A DNA stretch of 33,147 nt from an uncultured Saprospiraceae bacterium (GTDB lineage: Bacteria; Bacteroidota; Bacteroidia; Chitinophagales; Saprospiraceae): positions 1 through 33,147 of the forward strand of contig CALISO010000115.1 of assembly GCA_938041445.1 (NCBI GenBank), written 5' to 3'. Under the pieces are notes generated by a model, which had not been told where the DNA came from, did not search any database, and was given only the letters and a program-made list of their open reading frames with translations. Shown here in pieces: positions 28,501-33,147 of this stretch; position 1 is the stretch's first letter; every line of letters starts with the position of its first letter. A program made the translations under genes and the position numbers.

Positions 28501-31500
28501 ACTAGTTGAGTGGACTCCTCCAGTTGCAGCTGATGATTGCGGAATTGCTTCATTCACATCAACACATAATCCAGGAGATAGCTTTGCAGAAGGTACAACA
28601 ACTGTAGTCTATACAGCTGTAGATAATTGTGGTAAGACAACTTCTATTACATTCAATGTAACAGTTGAGTGTACTTGTGAAGGAACACCACTTCTACAGT
28701 GCCCTATCAACTATTTTGGTTGTATCGGTGATGACTTAAGTCCTGCTTCAATAGGCACACCGACATTCAACGAAGTGGATGGATGCGGACCGATAGAATT
28801 AGAATTTGCAGATGGAGTTATTACTGATAATGGCTGTATTTATGAGGCAGTAAGAACATGGACATCACTTGATCTTTCAAATGGAAATAGTGCAACTTGC
28901 ACACAATTCATAGGATTATATGATATGTCTGATCCAATGATTGCTAATGTGCCAAATGACATTGTATTTGAATCATCTGGTAGTAACTGTTCAGCATCAA
29001 TAACTTGGACTGAGCCAACAGCGACTGATAATTGCGGTGAGGTGACATTGACATCAAACTTTACAAGTGGTTCAGAGTTCTTTGAAGGTACTACTGCTGT
29101 TGTCTATACTGCAGTAGATGGTTGTGGAAGAACAACGACAGCGAGCTTTAACGTAACAGTCAATTGTGTCTGTAATACACCTCCAAGTATTGTTTGCCCA
29201 GCAGACTATATGGCTTGCCCAGGTAGCGATATCGATACTGCTATCACAGGTACAGCAATTGCAACTGCTGATGATGGTTGTGATACTCCAATTGTAACAT
29301 TTATAGACGCTGAAGTGATCAATGGATGTAATACAACTATAACAAGAACTTGGACAGCAACTGACCCGTCTGATGCAACATTGACAGCTTCTTGCAACCA
29401 AATTATATCATTGACAGATACTGAGGCTCCTGCAATTATCAATTGCCCACACGATGTGACTATAGACGGAGCAGGAGTTTGTGAAAAGCCATTCTTATGG
29501 TTTGAGCCAACTGCTACTGATAATTGTGGAACAGCTACATTGACAAGTAACATTGAAAATGGAGCAACATTCAGCGAAGGAAGTACAGAAGTAATCTATA
29601 CTGCATCTGATGACTGTGGCAATACTAGCATATGTAGCTTCAGTGTGACTATCATCTGTGATGGATGTGAAACACCTCCATCAATCGTCTGTCCAAGCGA
29701 CATCACGGTATGTATTGGAGATGATATGATGCCAACAAATACTGGAACTGCAACAGCAACCCAATCTAATTCAGATTGTACTGGAATCCCTACCGTATCA
29801 TTTACGGATGTGATGATCTCAAATGGTCCTTGTGCAGGAGCATTAGTTATAGAAAGAACTTGGACTGCAACTGATCCAGAGACGGACTTATCTAGCAGCT
29901 GTACACAAATGGTCGTAGCAGAAGATATAGCAGCACCAGTAATCACGAATGTACCAGAAGATATCTTGGTCACAGCACCAGCATCTGATTGCTTTGTGGA
30001 AGTAACTTGGGTAGAACCTACAGTAACTGATAACTGCACATCAGTTACAACGACATCAAACTTTGAGAGTGGAGATACATTCGGTGAGGCTGGAACATAT
30101 ACAGTCACTTATACCGCGGTAGATGCTTGTAACAATACCACAACAGCTTCATTCACAGTCAGTGTGAGCTGCGAGTGTGATGAGGTGCCAGCATTAACAT
30201 GTCCTAGTGATTATACAGCTTGTCCTGGATCATCAATTGATCCAAGTGTGACCGGTACTGCAATTGCGATTCCTGGATGGGCTTGCAGTGACCCAACAGT
30301 AACATTTAGCGATAATGTAATCGTACCAGCTAATACTTGTGGTGAGACAACAATTCATAGAGTTTGGACTGCAACAGATACGTTTGATACATCATTGACA
30401 ACATCTTGTACTCAAGTTATCACACTTGCTGATGATGGAAGTGCTCCTATCATCTTAAATATTCCAGAAGATATTGCAGTTACTGCTCCAGCTTCTGATT
30501 GTTTTGTTGCAGTCACTTGGGTAGCCCCAACAGCAACTGACGGATGTGGAGCTGTAACTCTGACATCTGACTTTAATAGTGGAGATACATTTGGCGAAGA
30601 TGGAACATATCCAGTTACTTATACGGCAACTGATGCTTGTGGTAATTCTTCTACAGCTTCATTTAACGTGATTGTCACGTGTGAATGTGACGAAGTACCA
30701 GTACTCTCTTGTCCTAGTGATTATACGGCTTGTCCAGGATCATCAATCGATCCTAGTGTAACAGGTACTGCAACTGCAATCCCTGGATGGGCTTGTAATG
30801 CACCGACAGTAACATTTAGCGATAATGTGATTGTACCTGCTAATACTTGTGGCGAGACTACAATTCACAGAACATGGACTGCGACTGATACTTTTGACGA
30901 AAGTCTTGCTACATCTTGTACTCAAGTCATCACTCTTGCTGATGATGGAAGTGCTCCTGTATTCTCTAATGTACCAGGAGATATAGAAGTAAGTGCTCCA
31001 GCTTCTGATTGCTTTGTTGCAGTCAATTGGCTTGACCCAGTAGCTACTGACGGTTGCGGAATGGTTACTTTGACATCTGACTTTAATAGTGGAGATACTT
31101 TTGGTGAGGCTGGAACTTATACAGTTACTTATACAGCAACTGACGCTTGTGGTAATTCATCAACTGCTTCATTTAATGTGATTGTCACTTGTGAATGTGA
31201 TGAAGTACCTGTACTCTCTTGTCCTTCGGATTATACTGCTTGTCCTGGATCATCAATTGATCCAAGCATAACTGGTACAGCAACTGCAATCCCTGGATGG
31301 GCTTGTAATGCTCCAACAGTAACATTTAGCGATAATGTAATCGTGCCTGCTAACACTTGTGGTGAAACTACAATTCACAGAATATGGACTGCGACTGATA
31401 CTTTTGACGAAAGTCTTGCTACATCTTGTACTCAAGTCATTACACTGATTGATGATTTAGCACCAACTATCTATGGTATTCCATTGGATATCTCGCTTGA

Positions 31501-33147
31501 TGGTGGTGATGGTCCTGACTGTAGTGCAATATATAGTTGGGCTACACCGACGGCCACTGATAACTGCAGTAGCTCAGTAGTTGTTACATCAGATATCCCA
31601 AGTGGAAGCGAATTTTCTACTGGTGTCACTGTAGTAACATTGACTGCATCTGATGCTTGCGGGAATGTTGCTTCTGCTACATTTGAAGTCAACGTTCTAT
31701 GTACTACAGGATCAAACTGTATGAGTATGCCGACAATCACTTGCCCTGCAGACTTTAGTGGTTGTGCTGGCTCAAGTTTTGCACCATCAACAACTGGGTA
31801 TGCAGTGGCGACAGCTGGTCCTGGTGATTGCTTAGATCCAAATGTCACATATGATGATGTAATAACGGTTGGGAGCTGCTCTACAAGTAAGATTATAGAA
31901 AGAACTTGGACTGCTACAGATCCATTCAACTCTGCGATTTTTGCAACATGTGTCCAAACCATCACATTAGATGATACTCAGGGTCCTACAATCTTAGGAT
32001 GTCCATCAGATATCAGTGTTGTAGGTACAGTTGCTTGTGATGCAATCGTAAACTGGACACCACCTACAGCAACTGATAATTGTAGTGCTGTTACATTGAC
32101 ATCAAATATCAATAGCGGAACAGCATTCTGGGAAGGAACAACTGAAGTCATCTATACTGCTACAGACGGTTGTGGTAATACAAGTACGTGTAGCTTCAAT
32201 GTGACGGTAACTTGTCCTGATCCGATATGTTCTACTCCTCCATCATTAACTTGCCCTGGTGACGCTGTTCTCTGTATAGGTAGCAGTATTTCTCCAAGTA
32301 TTCTTGGACAACCAATCGTACTTGGAAGTGCAGAATGCCCTACACCAAGTGTGACATTTACTGACTATATCCTTTCTACAGGCCCTTGCGCAGGAGCTAA
32401 GGTGATTGATAGAGTATGGAAGGCAACATATCCTGGTACTGGATTAGATGCTACATGTACGCAGTCAATTATTATTAAGGATGATTTGAAGCCAGTGATA
32501 CAAAATTGCCCAGCTAATATCGTGGTAGATAACCAAATGACAATGGTCACATGGCAAGCACCTACAGTGATAGATAACTGTGGTGTGGATTCATTCACCA
32601 GTACACACTTCTCTGGAACATACTACCCTGTTGGGGTGACAACAGTAGTCTACACAGCAGTTGATAACTGCGGTAATACTGAATACTGCTCATTTACCGT
32701 AACAGTGCAAGACAATATGGCTAATCCTCCAGTATGTCCCGATGACATTGTAGTTGGCTGTGATGGTAATGGAGGTGCTTATGTGACATTTGACCCACCT
32801 ATATATGATGAAGGTTGTAGCCCTTGTACTGGAGAATATATCCCTGGATTCATCTATATGGGATCTTATGAAGGACACCAATACTACTGCTCTAATAGTC
32901 CAGCTACTTGGTTAAGTGCTCAAGCTGTAGCAACAAGCAATGGTGGTTACTTAGCTGTAATTAATGATGCCGGTGAGAATGCATTCTTAGCAAATATCTT
33001 GACGATACAAAGTGCATATATCGGACTATCTGATCATCTTTCAGAAGGCAACTTCGAATGGGTAAATGGAGAACCATTAACATACACTAATTGGTATGCT
33101 GGTCAACCGAACGACTTCAACTACAATCAAGATTATGTAGAAATGCT
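25526..33147 (+). CDS. Giant secreted HYR-repeat protein with C-type lectin domain (partial, cut by right edge)
   Basis: The frame runs without a stop from ATG 25526 to the edge: at least 2,540 codons. A signal peptide (MKPKFTFTLFSVIFFSFF, cleaved near residue 27) is followed by 14 tandem modules whose anchor Cys codons fall at 25697, 26204, 26699, 27206, 27710, 28208, 28700, 29195, 29690, 30200, 30710, 31220, 31742 and 32252, a 492-522 base period. Each module has a Cys-rich half (TCPSDYTACPGS, CGETTIxRTWTATD, SCTQVITL) and a HYR half (VPEDI, TWxxPTATDNCG, EGTTTVTYTATDACGN). A shorter element at 32735 leads into a C-type lectin domain (from about 32840; WLSAQAVATSNGGYLAVI, NWYAGQPND). An adhesin or carbohydrate-binding surface protein is inferred; the C-terminal sorting signal would lie beyond the window. 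Confidence 0.88.
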   Translation, partial: MKPKFTFTLFSVIFFSFFAFTNSGIANSGETFCFNANLSVEEQAMIADDCNTAPNMDCASTYFGCPNDSIDPSNTGFTIATPGDEFCPEPELTYQDEVMVDTGCELTIKRVWTATYPDNASPWLFSTCTQMLFLTDDAPTVTNCPADITIDLSTNGCDFTTTWDLPTWDDDCGFQSITSTMLPGSTFPLGTTTVSYLGLDFCGNSATCEFTVTVMGTCCEGNPTITCPADYTACPGTTTSPTVTGTAISISGDECDPAEIAFNDVTVNDDTCNTVIERTWTATYPGTTQSSSCTQILTYSDNSNPTLSGIPTDINLTASGVNCSAVATWTLPTMGDNCGGGTLTSTHNSGSTFDEGTTTVTYTATDACGNSISGSFTVTVTCDCSTVPIITCPSDYTDCPGSSTDPATTGSATADAGSTLCDTPIVDFIDVITSPMNSCGETTIERTWTATDPNDALLFSSCTQVITLVDDIAPTFLTTVENITLTAPLSDCTAVANWTEPTTSDNCGAVVLTSTASNGSAFTEGTTTVTYTATDDCGNAITTTFTVTVTCTCDIPPTILCPVDIIDCPGASISPTVTGTATGTNVDGCGNVLITFNDEVTVPANDCGETTIVRTWTATDSNNASLFSTCNQTITHIDDQAPVIVDIPDEILMTLTGSGCSTIVTWTIPTTTDNCTAVELTSTHESGETFSEGTTTVVYTATDACGNSATDSFDVTVECLCGLPPVISCPINYFGCINDSTDPSNTGEPTVTTEPGCGDNIDVTFSDSFIQNTSCVSEIVRTFTATDLDNGQSATCTQFLGLYDMQFPTFESGPSDISLTSAGLGCTAVATWTEPVVTDECGLDSVTSTHSSGDTFNEGTTTVVYTAVDECGKTTTYAFTVTVECTCTDPIQVTCPTNYFGCIGSTDPSITGTPTFIENDGCGPYELTSVDMTITDTACAVEIVRIWTITDLGSGTNAVCPQFIGLYDQELPTISDVPDDIIVEGIGKGCNELVEWTPPVAADDCGIASFTSTHNPGDSFAEGTTTVVYTAVDNCGKTTSITFNVTVECTCEGTPLLQCPINYFGCIGDDLSPASIGTPTFNEVDGCGPIELEFADGVITDNGCIYEAVRTWTSLDLSNGNSATCTQFIGLYDMSDPMIANVPNDIVFESSGSNCSASITWTEPTATDNCGEVTLTSNFTSGSEFFEGTTAVVYTAVDGCGRTTTASFNVTVNCVCNTPPSIVCPADYMACPGSDIDTAITGTAIATADDGCDTPIVTFIDAEVINGCNTTITRTWTATDPSDATLTASCNQIISLTDTEAPAIINCPHDVTIDGAGVCEKPFLWFEPTATDNCGTATLTSNIENGATFSEGSTEVIYTASDDCGNTSICSFSVTIICDGCETPPSIVCPSDITVCIGDDMMPTNTGTATATQSNSDCTGIPTVSFTDVMISNGPCAGALVIERTWTATDPETDLSSSCTQMVVAEDIAAPVITNVPEDILVTAPASDCFVEVTWVEPTVTDNCTSVTTTSNFESGDTFGEAGTYTVTYTAVDACNNTTTASFTVSVSCECDEVPALTCPSDYTACPGSSIDPSVTGTAIAIPGWACSDPTVTFSDNVIVPANTCGETTIHRVWTATDTFDTSLTTSCTQVITLADDGSAPIILNIPEDIAVTAPASDCFVAVTWVAPTATDGCGAVTLTSDFNSGDTFGEDGTYPVTYTATDACGNSSTASFNVIVTCECDEVPVLSCPSDYTACPGSSIDPSVTGTATAIPGWACNAPTVTFSDNVIVPANTCGETTIHRTWTATDTFDESLATSCTQVITLADDGSAPVFSNVPGDIEVSAPASDCFVAVNWLDPVATDGCGMVTLTSDFNSGDTFGEAGTYTVTYTATDACGNSSTASFNVIVTCECDEVPVLSCPSDYTACPGSSIDPSITGTATAIPGWACNAPTVTFSDNVIVPANTCGETTIHRIWTATDTFDESLATSCTQVITLIDDLAPTIYGIPLDISLDGGDGPDCSAIYSWATPTATDNCSSSVVVTSDIPSGSEFSTGVTVVTLTASDACGNVASATFEVNVLCTTGSNCMSMPTITCPADFSGCAGSSFAPSTTGYAVATAGPGDCLDPNVTYDDVITVGSCSTSKIIERTWTATDPFNSAIFATCVQTITLDDTQGPTILGCPSDISVVGTVACDAIVNWTPPTATDNCSAVTLTSNINSGTAFWEGTTEVIYTATDGCGNTSTCSFNVTVTCPDPICSTPPSLTCPGDAVLCIGSSISPSILGQPIVLGSAECPTPSVTFTDYILSTGPCAGAKVIDRVWKATYPGTGLDATCTQSIIIKDDLKPVIQNCPANIVVDNQMTMVTWQAPTVIDNCGVDSFTSTHFSGTYYPVGVTTVVYTAVDNCGNTEYCSFTVTVQDNMANPPVCPDDIVVGCDGNGGAYVTFDPPIYDEGCSPCTGEYIPGFIYMGSYEGHQYYCSNSPATWLSAQAVATSNGGYLAVINDAGENAFLANILTIQSAYIGLSDHLSEGNFEWVNGEPLTYTNWYAGQPNDFNYNQDYVEM
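29930..31445 (+). repeat. Three near-identical 510-base tandem units inside the HYR gene
   Basis: Units begin at 29930, 30440 and 30950, each with the text (A)AP at the start of a HYR half followed by a Cys-rich half; the third ends near 31445. The period is exactly 510 bases (170 codons). Long stretches match between units 2 and 3 with mostly third-position differences (for example GDTFGE, SSTASFNVIVTCECDEVPVL). Other modules of the same gene are far more divergent, so this is a recent internal duplication. Confidence 0.88.

Noticed and set aside
29930-31445. Regular repeat array as a CRISPR locus
   Set aside because: The repeats are 510 bases long, coding, and without spacers of 30-40 bases; they encode protein modules.
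25980-32881. Many minus-strand open frames of 60-170 codons across the HYR region
   Set aside because: They lie antisense to one continuous plus-strand frame with signal peptide and conserved modules. Several recur with the same sequence at 510-base intervals because they mirror the repeats.

Overview
The window looks like a chromosomal segment of a low-GC Bacteroidota, most likely a marine member of Saprospirales/Saprospiraceae (inference). The reasons are: type IX secretion (T9SS) hallmarks, namely a type B C-terminal sorting domain followed directly by a PorP/SprF gene; a futalosine hydrolase of the alternative menaquinone pathway; the Bacteroidota-style dihydroorotase motif DDQVHFREPG; dockerin-like modules ending in GDVN; and candidate promoters with the Bacteroidota -7 element TAnnTTTG. 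I see no tRNA, rRNA, insertion sequence, phage gene or CRISPR array, and no gene-free stretch longer than 300 bases.

Left part (1-11000) is mostly housekeeping. It holds recF (cut by the left edge), pdhA, a membrane-anchored TPR protein with ribH, a bidirectional terminator, queA, an NlpC/P60 peptidase downstream of pyrC, purK-purE, and engB with a PlsB-like acyltransferase.

Middle part (11039-21907) is a co-directional plus-strand run: a small exported protein, a class IV-like histone deacetylase-family enzyme, a PorV/PorQ-like barrel, mqnB, a giant secreted zinc metalloprotease of about 2,200 residues with a T9SS type B sorting domain, and its PorP/SprF partner. lipB converges on this run with overlapping 3' ends.

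Right part (22668-33147) holds a secreted thioredoxin-fold protein with a dockerin-like C-terminus, an orphan family 5 solute-binding lipoprotein, and the most striking gene: an open reading frame running from 25526 off the right edge (at least 2,540 codons). It encodes 14 tandem Cys-rich plus HYR modules of 164-174 residues, followed by a C-type lectin domain. Three consecutive 510-bp units inside it are near-identical, pointing to recent internal expansion. The two giant exported proteins and the PorP/SprF gene suggest a surface-adhesion and exoproteolysis role served by T9SS. The protease/PorP pairing follows a known pattern; the lectin-tipped HYR protein is the part most worth a second look.
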